Source of the DNA: Desulfosarcina ovata subsp. ovata
GTDB lineage: Bacteria > Desulfobacterota > Desulfobacteria > Desulfobacterales > Desulfosarcinaceae
Length of the DNA stretch: 64,000 bases
Assembly (NCBI RefSeq): GCF_009689005.1
Contig: NZ_AP021879.1
Location: 5,138,652-5,202,651 of the forward strand
Direction of reading: 5' to 3'
Translations under genes and position numbers: made by a program
Shown: one piece after another, positions 7,335 to 16,485 of the stretch
Layout of the letters: every line of letters begins with the position of its first letter
Numbering within the stretch: the first letter of the stretch is position 1
Notes under the pieces: generated by a model
What the model was told of the DNA's origin: nothing
Database searches by the model: none
The model's input: the letters and a program-made list of their open reading frames with translations, nothing else

Positions 7335-8525
7335 TCATCCAAATGCGTTAAAAGTAACAAATTCTTTTAAATCCGATTTGAGAATCCTTTCCAGTTCAAA
7401 GAAGTTTTCCTCTTTTGTTTCCGTAAACAGAAAACCAAAAACGGGATACTCCCTGTAATCAATTTTCCGTATTTCGAGTGGTTTTTCAAATTTGGATAGC
7501 AACAAATCATAATCGAATGCAGTTATTTGATTTCCTTCAATACCTGTGGAGTTGTCCAAGACGATGATGCTATAAAGTTTTCCTTCTTTATTTTTTAAAA
7601 TTTCTTTCCAGTCAGGCCGTTTTTGGGAAAAATAAAGGACATAAGGATTGAATTGATAGGCGAAATAAGTCATGTCGGCAGTTGTACACCAGCCACCGAA
7701 TCGCATTGGATTGATTTCAATCGGCCACACTGAACCGGCGCGATCACGTCTGATTTCAACATGGACAGGAAAATTTTTCACCTCTGACAGTTTCCCTATT
7801 TTCTTCAGAAATGCCGAGAATTGGTCTATATTGCTTTCTATGATTTCTTTTGACGAAATGTAAATACGATCACTAACATCATCGTTGGAAGAAAATATGT
7901 GCTTGTGAATGTTGAGAATTACAGGTTCTCCGGAAGCATTAAAGTAGGCATCGACTGCGAATTCTTCTCCTTCAATATACTGTTCAATAATGAATGCGGT
8001 GGTGTTTAAAACCTCCTTTGGATATAAATTTTTCGTGCTGATTATTTCAGACGTGATCACCTCTTTTATTTGCTTCCATTTATTGGGATCAGTGACTTTG
8101 TAGACTCCCATGCTAAAAAAACCAACGGTGGGTTTGATAATAAATGGCATAGGAATGTTTTCCATAGACAGATTGCCCAATTCGTTTGGTTTGATTTCTC
8201 TGAAATAGAAATCAGGATACATTGTCTTTGTCAGGGCCCGGAATTTTACCTTGTCTTTGAACAAATCAATTTTTCGGGGGAGATTTGTATCGGACAGATG
8301 TTCGGCGATCCAGCCAATAGCATTTTCAGAAGTAGTGTAGATCGGAATATTTTTTGAAGATTTTGCCTTTTGGATGGCAGCCTTTTCATTAATTATGTTG
8401 GGCCCTTTTGTAAAACCGAGTTTTTCTGCCATTTTCGTTTTGACAACGGGAAAACCGTTTTCTTCAATTGTTGTTTTTAAAAAATCAGAAACGAATGGCT
8501 TATCAATAAAAATCATTTTTTCCAC
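7335..8525 (-). CDS. ATP-grasp family ligase, AT-rich
   Basis: Protein of 396 residues with an ATP-grasp core: PFIIKPTVGFFSMGVYKV (about 128-145) supplies the ATP-binding lysine region, FIIEQYIEGEEFAVDAYF (about 184-201) the second binding strand, and VHVEIRRDRAGSVWPIEINPMRFGGW (about 260-285, read as two blocks) the metal-binding E-x-N motif. ATP-grasp enzymes join a carboxylate, activated as acyl-phosphate, to an amine or other nucleophile. The substrate is unknown. The gene is clearly AT-richer than its surroundings and sits between an IS-disrupted gene plus MITE and an ISL3 element, suggesting horizontal acquisition. No partner gene remains next to it. Confidence 0.8.
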   Translation of the reverse strand: MEKMIFIDKPFVSDFLKTTIEENGFPVVKTKMAEKLGFTKGPNIINEKAAIQKAKSSKNIPIYTTSENAIGWIAEHLSDTNLPRKIDLFKDKVKFRALTKTMYPDFYFREIKPNELGNLSMENIPMPFIIKPTVGFFSMGVYKVTDPNKWKQIKEVITSEIISTKNLYPKEVLNTTAFIIEQYIEGEEFAVDAYFNASGEPVILNIHKHIFSSNDDVSDRIYISSKEIIESNIDQFSAFLKKIGKLSEVKNFPVHVEIRRDRAGSVWPIEINPMRFGGWCTTADMTYFAYQFNPYVLYFSQKRPDWKEILKNKEGKLYSIIVLDNSTGIEGNQITAFDYDLLLSKFEKPLEIRKIDYREYPVFGFLFTETKEENFFELERILKSDLKEFVTFNAFG

Positions 8526-8627
8526 ACTATTTGTTCTGATGTTTTTTTTATGGGCATCTTTGGTGTCCTTTGCGTTTGGATTTGCCTGCCTTAACCAAAA
8601 TCGACCGGTTCTGCAATAATTAATATT

Positions 8628-10049
8628 GGCTCATCGCGGATTAGTGTGAAAATCACCTAATCCTGCGAGTACCCGTATCCTAAAGTTGTTGAAATTTCTG
8701 TAGCCGAATGCCATGCGTATAATAGCCCTGAGGGAATTATTGGTACCTTCAACGAACCCATTTGTAATTCTTTCGATGAAGTAATTTAAGATCTGCTCTC
8801 GCCAGTTCTTCAAGGTCTTACAGAACTTTGAAAGATATTTATCACCTGTACGTTCGGCCTTCAAACACCATACATCAAGAAATCGGGCTGCCTTTTCTCT
8901 GCATCTGACTTTCTCAAAAATCGTGCGGAACTCCTCCTTTAAAAGGTACAATGCGCGAAGATCAGGACACAATTCCAATATTTGATCCAAGTGATCAGCT
9001 TGCTTTGTCGACAATTCGGATCGGTTACGCACGATGAGCCAACGGCTACCCTTGAGTATCTTTTGTGTTTCAGGATCGCACTGCCTTTGAAATCTGGTTC
9101 GAAGTTGGGTCAGACGGTGGTTGAGTTGTTTCATCACATGGAACCGGTCGACCACCACCTTGGCATGGGGAAGCTTGTTGCAAGCGGCTTGATAATAGGG
9201 CGCCCACATATCGATGGAAACAAATCGGATCGCCTTTTTTTGTTGATCACTCAGCGATTCGATCCAATTTTCCAGTGTCTGTTTCTCCCTGTCAGGCAGC
9301 ACTGCGAGAATGCACTTTCTGGAAATATCCGAAATCACGAGAACGAATTGCTTGTGGCGTTTTTTAAGCGAAATTTCATCGATTCCCAGCACCCGGGTCA
9401 GGCCGTCAACGCCAACACTCTTTTTCAATGCCGCGAGACGATTGAAGATCTCTTTAACCGTGGATTGGCTTAACCCCTCACGTTTAGCAACATCCTTACG
9501 TGTACTGGTAAGGCAAGATTGATAGACACGCATCTCAAAAGCAGAAGATTGCCTACGATGGGAATCAACGAATGGTAATTCCTCGGTGAAAACCTTACCA
9601 CATTGATCACATTCGAAACGGCGGGACAGGAAATGCAAAAAGGTCTTTTTACCCCAAACATCCAAATGTCGTACGCAACGAGGCTCCTCCTGATGAACTT
9701 TTGTTGAAAGAGCCCCACAATGGGGACACAAAGCAACCTCTTCACGATGGGCACATCGAAGATGCAGCACGTCTTCATCCCCTTCGCGACGAAGGGCATA
9801 CATAGTAACGAACAAGGTCGCTATGCCCAGCAATTCTGTCAATGTGTTATCTGCGACACTTGTGAATTCCTGCTGGCTAATTCGTTTCACGGACTTTGCG
9901 GCGTCCTTTACAAATGATGTTATGTACGGCAGTAGTTTCATGGGAAATCCTCCAAAGAGTTTTTCCCATTACATATAGTCACAAGCAGTTCCTGATGTCC
10001 AGTAAAATGTACCTGTATATCTCGGAATCACACTATTCCGCGATGATCC
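8628..10049. mobile_element. Complete ISL3-family insertion sequence, 1422 bp
   Basis: Terminal inverted repeats GGCTCATCGCGGATTAGTGT (from 8628) and GGATCATCGCGGAATAGTGT (complement, ending 10049) match at 18 of 20 bases. The flanks are the perfect 8-bp duplication TTAATATT (8620-8627 and 10050-10057), typical of the ISL3 family. The element contains a single transposase gene on the minus strand. Confidence 0.95.
8631..9941 (-). CDS. ISL3-family transposase
   Basis: Protein of 436 residues with ISL3 architecture: an N-terminal zinc-finger pair (CPHCGALS near 72 and FECDQCGKVF near 113), an HTH (SQSTVKEIFNRL), then the DDE catalytic domain with GIDEISLKKRHKQFVLVI near 188, VSIDMWAPYYQA near 242 and VVVDRFHVMKQLNHRL near 262, and a C-terminal NGFVEGTNNSLRAIIRMAFG block carrying the final glutamate. 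Full length and intact. The TGA stop lies inside the left terminal inverted repeat. Confidence 0.96.
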   Translation of the reverse strand: MKLLPYITSFVKDAAKSVKRISQQEFTSVADNTLTELLGIATLFVTMYALRREGDEDVLHLRCAHREEVALCPHCGALSTKVHQEEPRCVRHLDVWGKKTFLHFLSRRFECDQCGKVFTEELPFVDSHRRQSSAFEMRVYQSCLTSTRKDVAKREGLSQSTVKEIFNRLAALKKSVGVDGLTRVLGIDEISLKKRHKQFVLVISDISRKCILAVLPDREKQTLENWIESLSDQQKKAIRFVSIDMWAPYYQAACNKLPHAKVVVDRFHVMKQLNHRLTQLRTRFQRQCDPETQKILKGSRWLIVRNRSELSTKQADHLDQILELCPDLRALYLLKEEFRTIFEKVRCREKAARFLDVWCLKAERTGDKYLSKFCKTLKNWREQILNYFIERITNGFVEGTNNSLRAIIRMAFGYRNFNNFRIRVLAGLGDFHTNPR

Positions 10050-10288
10050 TTAATATTTAAGATGCGGGCCCTATGCTTTCCCGACCGAAAAACAGAGCGC
10101 CATTTATCTTCAACAATTGACATGGAAAGCCGAATCAAGGTACTCTCAGTGCATCTGTCATCCTAATTTCCTCATAACGAGTTGGTCTCAAATGCGATTG
10201 TAGGTTCGCAATAGAGATGGAAGCTTCTTTCTTGTCATGAATAAAATAGTTCAGCTACACGGCAGATTGACCTTAAAGGAGGATGATA

Positions 10289-10681
10289 ATGAGCAAAAAA
10301 GTGTTGATTGTGGACGACGACCCGGATGTGCGGATGTTTAACGCTACTGTCGTGGAGGAGTGTGGTTACACACCGATCGAGGCAGCCAATGGTGAAGAGG
10401 GGCTGAAAATCCTTAAAAAAAATCCACCGGATTTGGTGACCTTGGACGTTCTTATGCCCAAACAGAACGGCCTTCGCCTTTATCGGGAGTTGAAATCGAA
10501 TAAGTCATTGGTTGGCATTCCTGTAATCATGCTGTCCGGTATTGCCAAACGCACATTTTTACGCTCCCAGAAGGCGCTGACCGAATTTGGCGGTAAGGCC
10601 GTTCCCGAACCAGAAAGCTACCTGGAAAAACCCGTCGAACCGGATGATCTCGCCCGGGAAATCAAAAAATTCCTGGACTAA
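10289..10681 (+). CDS. Single-domain response regulator
   Basis: CheY-like receiver of 130 residues with no output domain. Acidic cluster VDDDPD near residue 9, phosphoacceptor aspartate in VTLDVLMPKQNGLRLY near 51, MLSGIA (switch Ser) and the conserved EKPVEP lysine near the C terminus. The start at 10289 is preferred over the ATG at 10283 because AAAGGAGG (10275-10282) then has a 6-base spacer. No histidine kinase is adjacent, so the input is unknown. It may talk to the downstream nucleotide-kinase-like gene only by proximity. Confidence 0.9.
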   Translation: MSKKVLIVDDDPDVRMFNATVVEECGYTPIEAANGEEGLKILKKNPPDLVTLDVLMPKQNGLRLYRELKSNKSLVGIPVIMLSGIAKRTFLRSQKALTEFGGKAVPEPESYLEKPVEPDDLAREIKKFLD

Positions 10682-10685
10682 ACTG

Positions 10686-10762
10686 CCCACGGGTGGGGTA
10701 CCGGTCTGATTCACTTGGCGATGGGCATCCAGAAGACCGGTAAAACGTTTTAAAACACCCAA
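10686..10762 (+). terminator. Possible terminator after the receiver gene
   Basis: Inverted arms CCGGTCT and AGACCGG enclose a 20-30 base loop and are followed by TAAAACGTTTT. The large loop makes this a weak call. Confidence 0.3.
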
Positions 10763-10804
10763 CCAGACGATCCCAACCCGCAACGATACATTGAGGAGGC
10801 AGCG

Positions 10805-11431
10805 ATGGCGGTCATTACCGTATCAAGGCAGTTCGGCGCTGGCGGCATCACCCTCGGTAAAATGGTGGCTGATGAATTGGGGTATACCTTTGCCGATAAT
10901 TATGTCGTTCAACGTGTGGCCAAGGAGGCGAATGTTTCCACCCATTGGGTCGAATCCTTTGAAAAGGAGGCCGGCAGCAAACTTTCCCGCTTTATTTCCA
11001 GCATGGTCTCCCAGCGCTGGTTGGACCGTGTACTGGGAGATGAGCGAGGCTACCTGGATGAACAGATCTATCTGGACTACCTGGTGCTGATCATTGCCCA
11101 ATTTGCCGATGAGGGCAATGTGGTGATTTTGGGACGGGGAAGCCAGTACATTCTCAACGACCATCCCGATGCGGTCCACGTCTTATTGGTGGACGAACCC
11201 GAAAACCGTATAAAATTTATGATGGACCGGTACGAAATGGACCGGAAGAAAGCAGAACGAACGGTGAACAACGAAGATCGCAGACGGGCGAGCCTATACA
11301 AACGGCTGGGGAAGGCTGACTATGAAGACCCGCGATTATACGATCTCGTGCTCAACATGAGCCAAATGACGCTGGAAACGGCTCGGGATAGGGTCTGCGA
11401 TTTGGCGAAACAAAAAAACGCTGAGTCATAA
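10805..11431 (+). CDS. Cytidylate-kinase-like family protein
   Basis: Protein of 208 residues starting MAVITVSRQFGAGGITLGKM, the P-loop arrangement of the cytidylate-kinase-2 family (GAGG in place of a classical Walker A). VILGRGSQYIL, VLLVDEPENRIKFMM and DLVLNMSQMTLETA are family blocks. Members are small P-loop kinases or regulators whose substrates are mostly unknown; some have been linked to CMP phosphorylation. SD GAGGAGG lies 5-6 bases before the ATG. Its 3' end overlaps the 3' end of the convergent isocitrate dehydrogenase gene by 6 bases. Confidence 0.85.
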   Translation: MAVITVSRQFGAGGITLGKMVADELGYTFADNYVVQRVAKEANVSTHWVESFEKEAGSKLSRFISSMVSQRWLDRVLGDERGYLDEQIYLDYLVLIIAQFADEGNVVILGRGSQYILNDHPDAVHVLLVDEPENRIKFMMDRYEMDRKKAERTVNNEDRRRASLYKRLGKADYEDPRLYDLVLNMSQMTLETARDRVCDLAKQKNAES

Positions 11432-13654
11432 CCGATCCACGATTTGGTTAAATACCGGACTGGGCCGCATATGCTTATCGGTCATTGCCGGGTCCGGATA
11501 GTAATAACCCCCGATATCCACCTTGCCGCCTTGGGCGGCCAAAAGGTCCTCTGCAATGGCGGCTTCATTTTCATGGAGCGCTTTAGCGACCGGCGAAAAG
11601 ATATCTTTCACGACCTTGTCTTCGTCTTGGGCGGCAAGCTGCTTCGCCCAATAAAGAGCGATATAGAAGGTTGCTCCCCGATTATCGATCTCCTTGACTT
11701 TACGGGAAGGGCTTTTTCCGTTTTCCAGGTAAATGCCGATGGCATGGTCCAGAGCCCGGCCGAACAGGGCTGCCTTGGCGTTGCCATCCATCTTCGCCGC
11801 AAGCTCCAGGGAGGGCACCAACGCGCAGTATTCGCCAAGGGAATCCCACCTTAAGTGCCCCTCTTCCAGAAACTGCTGCACATGCTTGGGGGCGGAACCG
11901 CCGGCACCGGTTTCAAACAATCCGCCCCCCTTGAGTAGGGGAACAATGGAGAGCATTCGGGAACTGGTTCCAAGCTCCAGGATGGGAAACAGGTCCGTCA
12001 GATAATCCCTGAGGATGTTGCCGGTTACCGAAATCGTGTCTTTTCCCTCCCGGACCCTGCCAAGGGTGAACTGCATGGCTTCGTCCGGCGTCATGATATG
12101 GATATCGAGGCCGCCAGTGTCATGCAGGGGAAGATAGGCGTTAACCTTTTCGATGATGCGGGCATCGTGCGCCCGTTCGGGATTAAGCCAGAACACGGCC
12201 GGCGCGCCCGTAGCCCGGGCCCGTGCAATGCCCAACTTTACCCAGTCACGGATGGCCTCGTCCTGGGTTCGGCACATGCGAAAGATATCCCCGGTTTCCA
12301 CCGTCTGGGCCATGATGCAGTTGTTCTGATCATCCATGAGCTTGATGACACCGTCGCCGGGAGCCACAAAGGTTTTGTCGTGCGAGCCATACTCCTCGGC
12401 TTTTTTGGCCATCAGTCCCACATTGGAGACGTTGCCCATGGTGGCCGGATCGAACTGGCCGTGTGCCTTGCAGTCCTCGATCACCATCTGGTACATGGTG
12501 GCGTAGCTCCTGTCCGGGATCACGGCGATGGTATCCTGAAGTTTCCCCTCCTTGTTCCACATTTTCCCGCCGTCCCGGATGATGTTGGGCATGGAGGCGT
12601 CGATGATGACGTTGTTGGGACGATGGAGGTTGGTGATCCCCTTGTCCGAATCCACCATGGCAAGATCGGGCTGGGATTCGAATGTCGCCTTGATCTCCGC
12701 TATGATCCCGTTTTTAAGCGCTTCCGGCAGACGTTCGATTTTTTCCAGAAGGTCCGCGATGCCGTTGTTCAGGTTGACCTCCAGATCCTCCAAGGTTTTT
12801 GGGTGTTTGTCCAAAAGATCCTTGAAAAAAACGGCGACGCAATGGCCGAACATGATGGGGTCGGACACTTTCATCATAGTGGCCTTCAGGTGGAGCGAGA
12901 GCAGAGCCTTTTTTCCCTTGGCCACGTCAAGCTGGCTTGCGTAAAAATCGCGCAGGGCCTGGACATTCATCACCGAGGTATCCAACACCTCGTCTTCGTT
13001 CAGGTCCAACCGATTCTTGAGAACAATGGCCTCCCCCGCTTCCGGGTGAAATTCGATGCGGGCCGTGCAAGCCTTTCCCTGAACAACGGATTTTTCGCTG
13101 CCGAAAAAATCCTTTTCCGTCATATGGACCACCTGGGTAACGGAACCGGTCTCGGGCCAGGGTTTCATCATCTTATGAGGATTTTTAAGGGCGAAGGCCT
13201 TTACCGAAGCTGCCGCCCGCCGGTCGGCATTGCCCTCCCTGAGGACTGGGTTGACCGCCGATCCCAGCACTTTTGAAAAGCGCTGCTTCAGCTTTTCCTC
13301 CTCCGGTGTTTGAGGTGCTTCAGGATAGTCCGGAACAGGGTATCCTTTGTTCTGGAGCTCCTTGATCGCAGCGGTAAGCTGGGGGACCGAGGCGGAGATA
13401 TTGGGCAATTTGATTACATTGGTTCCGGGCTGTTGAACCAATTCTTCCAGTCGGGCAAGGTAGTCCGGCATTTCCCGATCATCTGGCAAAAAATCAGCGA
13501 AATTGGCAAGAATTCTCCCGGCAAGAGAGATATCGTACTCTTCAATGTCGATACCGGCATGCTTCAAAAATGAACGAACAATGGGAAGTAATGAAGCGCT
13601 CGCCAACGCCGGGGCTTCGTCGGTTTTGGTCCAGATGATCGAAGATGGTTTCAT
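11426..13654 (-). CDS. icd2: Monomeric NADP-dependent isocitrate dehydrogenase
   Basis: About 742 residues of the 80-kDa monomeric type, which oxidises isocitrate to 2-oxoglutarate with NADP in the TCA cycle. Family blocks are readable: SIIWTKTDEAPALAS at the start, LPNISASVPQLTAAIKELQ near 100, MKVSDPIMFGH, HRPNNVIIDASMPNIIRDGGKM, VPDRSYATMYQ-like VIPDRSYATMYQ, and LELGTSSRMLSIVPLLKGGGLFETGAGGSAPKH. The start at 13654 matches the family N terminus; a GTG at 13687 would add 11 low-complexity residues. Intact. It is convergent with the cytidylate-kinase-like gene. Confidence 0.96.
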   Translation of the reverse strand: MKPSSIIWTKTDEAPALASASLLPIVRSFLKHAGIDIEEYDISLAGRILANFADFLPDDREMPDYLARLEELVQQPGTNVIKLPNISASVPQLTAAIKELQNKGYPVPDYPEAPQTPEEEKLKQRFSKVLGSAVNPVLREGNADRRAAASVKAFALKNPHKMMKPWPETGSVTQVVHMTEKDFFGSEKSVVQGKACTARIEFHPEAGEAIVLKNRLDLNEDEVLDTSVMNVQALRDFYASQLDVAKGKKALLSLHLKATMMKVSDPIMFGHCVAVFFKDLLDKHPKTLEDLEVNLNNGIADLLEKIERLPEALKNGIIAEIKATFESQPDLAMVDSDKGITNLHRPNNVIIDASMPNIIRDGGKMWNKEGKLQDTIAVIPDRSYATMYQMVIEDCKAHGQFDPATMGNVSNVGLMAKKAEEYGSHDKTFVAPGDGVIKLMDDQNNCIMAQTVETGDIFRMCRTQDEAIRDWVKLGIARARATGAPAVFWLNPERAHDARIIEKVNAYLPLHDTGGLDIHIMTPDEAMQFTLGRVREGKDTISVTGNILRDYLTDLFPILELGTSSRMLSIVPLLKGGGLFETGAGGSAPKHVQQFLEEGHLRWDSLGEYCALVPSLELAAKMDGNAKAALFGRALDHAIGIYLENGKSPSRKVKEIDNRGATFYIALYWAKQLAAQDEDKVVKDIFSPVAKALHENEAAIAEDLLAAQGGKVDIGGYYYPDPAMTDKHMRPSPVFNQIVDRL

Positions 13655-13772
13655 TTGGATTGCTATTGCTCCTCTCTCTCTCTCCACCGCTTTGGATTCA
13701 CGAACGAAATCGAAAATGTATTTCAGGCCTTGATTAATAGCCTAAGTGTCAATATGGAATCAAGCAATCAAT

Positions 13773-13901
13773 ATTGAGGAAATCATTTCGCAAAGCGGTG
13801 CCAGGTGTTACATTGGTTTTGATCCCACGGCTGACAGCCTTCATGTCGGCCATCTGATTCCCATCATGTCCCTGGCCCATATGCAGCGAAGCGGTAACTG
13901 A
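13773..13901 (+). pseudogene. Tyrosyl-tRNA synthetase relic
   Basis: A 42-codon open segment encodes IEEIISQSGARCYIGFDPTA followed by DSLHVGHLIPIMSLAHMQRSGN and then TGA. This is the class-I HIGH-motif region of bacterial TyrRS (CYIGFDPTADSLHVGH). Everything on either side is missing: upstream codons do not fit and the homology stops where the family continues with GLIGDP. It is a short deletion remnant between icd and the archease gene. Another tyrS copy must exist elsewhere if the cell is viable. Confidence 0.75.
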
Positions 13902-13929
13902 GGCCGGGGACCATTGCCCCTGAAAACAA

Positions 13930-14349
13930 TCAGGTATCAAACACCACGGTGGCCTGCCAGCCATCTGCCGCCGGTTCCACGGCGATCTGATGGTAGGTGA
14001 CGGCTTTGATTTCGCTTAAGATGGCGTGCTGATCGGCGTTATAGCGCGTTGTGTGGAGCCGGGCTGACAATGCGTTGTCTGAGATGTTGAGAATGTCCAC
14101 CGTGTTAATCAGCTTTTCGTTGCCCGTCCACTGGTACAGCAACTCGCGCAGATAATTGACCATCAGATCGGCCGGATCGTTGCCTTCAATCTCAATGGTC
14201 AGGGTCTCATCGGATATGAGCGTATTCGGATCGCAGATCAGATCGGCCAGGGCCAGGGCGGCGTTTGCGAACAATTCGGCCATGTCACCGCCGCTAATGC
14301 GGATCCGCAGGTCGGCGGTGTGATCCAGAAGGGTGTATGGCTTTTTCAT
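13930..14349 (-). CDS. Archease, RtcB activator
   Basis: Protein of 139 residues with archease hallmarks: YTLLDHTADLRIRISGGDMAEL at the N terminus (read as YTLLDHTADLRI then RISGGDMAEL), ALALADLICD, EIEGNDPADLMVNYLRELLYQW in the middle, EIKAVTYHQIAVE and a C-terminal aspartate (VVFDT). Archease binds RtcB and speeds guanylylation so that the ligase can turn over many times. In many genomes the two genes are adjacent; here they are 10 kb apart on the same strand. The gene follows the moeA-PBP gene. Confidence 0.92.
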   Translation of the reverse strand: MKKPYTLLDHTADLRIRISGGDMAELFANAALALADLICDPNTLISDETLTIEIEGNDPADLMVNYLRELLYQWTGNEKLINTVDILNISDNALSARLHTTRYNADQHAILSEIKAVTYHQIAVEPAADGWQATVVFDT

Positions 14350-14392
14350 TGGGCTGCGCTGAAAAATTCAACCGTACCAGGGCTTGTTTGTA

Positions 14393-14414
14393 GGGGCGAA
14401 AAATTTTTCGCCCC
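14393..14414. repeat. Palindrome between moeA-PBP and archease genes
   Basis: A perfect 22-bp palindrome whose arm is GGGGCGAAAAA, with the T-rich half reading out on either strand. It could act as an attenuator or terminator between the two minus-strand genes, or be a dispersed repeat. A related palindrome (arms like GCAGGAGCAAAA / TTTTGCCCCTGC) lies near 51045-51073. Confidence 0.5.
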
Positions 14415-14422
14415 CAGGGTGA

Positions 14423-16354
14423 TTACGGCGTCGTCACCGTTCCCGTCTTCTCCATACTGTACCCGCCCAGGGCCTCCACCCGCTTTTTGAATACCGGTGT
14501 CTGGATGGTCGCCAGCAGGGTCTGAATGTTTTTCGATTCCAGATGAACCTGTGGAATCACCAGGTCGTACTGTTCGGTGACCACGGGGATGAAGTCGAGG
14601 TCCAGGGCCTTGGCGGCGGCATAGATGCCCAGTCCGGCATCGGCACTGCCGCTGAGCACGGCCACGGCCACATTCATATGGGTGAACTCTTCGTCCGAAT
14701 AGCCGTTGATGTTTTCCGGGGAAAGGCCGATCTGGCCCAGCCGGTAATCCAGAAGGATGCGCGTGCCCGATCCGCCCTGACGGTTGATGAAGGTGATGTC
14801 GTCGCGTCCCAGATCCTCGATGCCCTGGATACCCTTGGGGTTGCCTTTGGGGACGATGAGGCCCTGGTCGCGCATCACCAGGTTGACCAGCCGAACCGGG
14901 GTGTCGGGCAGGTAGCGACGGATGTAGGCGAGATTGTAGAGACCGGTCTCGGTGTCCAGCAGGTGGGCGCCGGCCAGGTGGCACACGCCGCGTTTGACGG
15001 CCATGAGGCCGCCCATGCTGCCCACGTGGCTGGAGGAGAGCGTCAGGGCCGCGTCGCCGGCCCGCAGCTGGTCGGCCAGCACGTCCAGGGTGTTGTCATG
15101 GCTGCCCACGATGACGATGGTGTTCTTAATGGCCGACAGGGGCTTGATCAGTTCGGCGACCACCGGGTCGTTGTCCTTGATGCCTTCGGACTGGCGCGGA
15201 ATGCGGATAATGCCGTCGGCCTCGGTGATGCTGGTGATCGTGCCGGCCCCGCGGGGCAGGGGCGTGGCCACGATGTTCTCGCCTACCTGGCCCAGCTTGA
15301 CGCGCAGAAATTCTTCCACGCCCAACTTGGAAGCGATCTTGCGCGTGGGCACCACCGCCACGGTTGGGCGCGGATCATCGGCCACGCCGATCATGCGTTT
15401 GATCAGGGGCTGGACAAACTGCTCGCAGATGATGATCGCCGACACCGGGTAGCCGGGAATACCGAAAAAGGGCTTGCCTTGGATGTCGCCCAAAATTACC
15501 GGCTTGCCGGGCATGATGGTGACCCCGTGGACCAGCATCTCGCCCAGGTCCTTGAGCATGGGCAGCGCGTAGTCCTTGGAGCCGGCCGACGAACCGCCAA
15601 TGGTCATGACCATGTCTACGTCGCCGGCCACGGCATCGGCCACAGTTTGGCGAATGAGGTCCAGATCGTCGATGACGCGGTCATGCCGGATGGCTTCCGC
15701 GCCGCAGGCCTGGATCATACGTTCCAGCACGAATGCGTTGCTTTCCAGCACCTGACCGGGTTTGAGATCCTTGGGGTCGGTGACGCGCCAGTCCACCAGT
15801 TCGGAACCGGTGGGAATGATCAGCACGCGCGGTTTGCGCCTGACCGGCACCTGGTAGACGCCGCCGGCGATCAGGGCGCCGATGCAGTAGGGGGTCACCA
15901 CGTGGCCACGGGGATAGAGCAGCTCGGTGGCCACGATATCCTCACCCATCTTGCGCACATGCTGCCAGGGAAAGGCCGGTGCCTCGATACGGATACGATC
16001 CTCGCCGACGGTCTGGATGTTTTCGATCATGATCACGACATCCGTGCCCTCGGGCATGACGTGACCGGTATTGATAAACTTGGCCTGGGTGCCCACGGCC
16101 AGTTCCTTGGGCCGGGTCTGGCTGGCACCGAAAGTGTCCACGGCCTTGACCGCCACCCCGTCCATGGCGGCGGCGTGGAAGTTGGGCGATGAGACGGTGG
16201 CGAAAACCGGTTCGGCCAGCACACGGCCCACGGCGTCGGGCGGCGATACCCATTCGGCGGCCATGCTGCCGGTGGCCGGAAAGTGGTCGAAGAGGATTTT
16301 CAGGGCTTCATCCAGTGGTTTCATGTTGAGATAAACGTTGCGCTTGGTATTCAC
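14423..16354 (-). CDS. MoeA fused to a periplasmic-binding-protein-like domain
   Basis: Protein of 643 residues. Residues ~1-410 are a MoeA-type molybdopterin molybdenumtransferase (AAMDGVAVKAVDTFGA near 62, PTGSELVDW near 190, MTIGGSSAGSKDYA near 265, GVTIMPGKPVILG and FGIPGYPVSA near 300-325). Residues ~420-640 form a PBP_like domain (NTIVIVGSHDNTLDVLADQL, FINRQGGSGTRILLDYRL), a known fusion in archaea and anaerobic bacteria thought to sense or deliver molybdate/tungstate. GTG start with GGAG about 8 bases upstream. Second gene of a moeA pair; the MoeA pair suggests both Mo- and W-enzymes, an inference. Confidence 0.92.
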   Translation of the reverse strand: MNTKRNVYLNMKPLDEALKILFDHFPATGSMAAEWVSPPDAVGRVLAEPVFATVSSPNFHAAAMDGVAVKAVDTFGASQTRPKELAVGTQAKFINTGHVMPEGTDVVIMIENIQTVGEDRIRIEAPAFPWQHVRKMGEDIVATELLYPRGHVVTPYCIGALIAGGVYQVPVRRKPRVLIIPTGSELVDWRVTDPKDLKPGQVLESNAFVLERMIQACGAEAIRHDRVIDDLDLIRQTVADAVAGDVDMVMTIGGSSAGSKDYALPMLKDLGEMLVHGVTIMPGKPVILGDIQGKPFFGIPGYPVSAIIICEQFVQPLIKRMIGVADDPRPTVAVVPTRKIASKLGVEEFLRVKLGQVGENIVATPLPRGAGTITSITEADGIIRIPRQSEGIKDNDPVVAELIKPLSAIKNTIVIVGSHDNTLDVLADQLRAGDAALTLSSSHVGSMGGLMAVKRGVCHLAGAHLLDTETGLYNLAYIRRYLPDTPVRLVNLVMRDQGLIVPKGNPKGIQGIEDLGRDDITFINRQGGSGTRILLDYRLGQIGLSPENINGYSDEEFTHMNVAVAVLSGSADAGLGIYAAAKALDLDFIPVVTEQYDLVIPQVHLESKNIQTLLATIQTPVFKKRVEALGGYSMEKTGTVTTP

Positions 16355-16485
16355 CGATACAGCTCCATATGGTGTTTCGTAATACGTTTTTTAAACGATG
16401 GATTCCAGTTCATTCGTCAGTGTTAAGCGAAGGATGAACGTTGATTTTATAAGATCGGTGGCATTCATCAACTTAACACTGCCCT

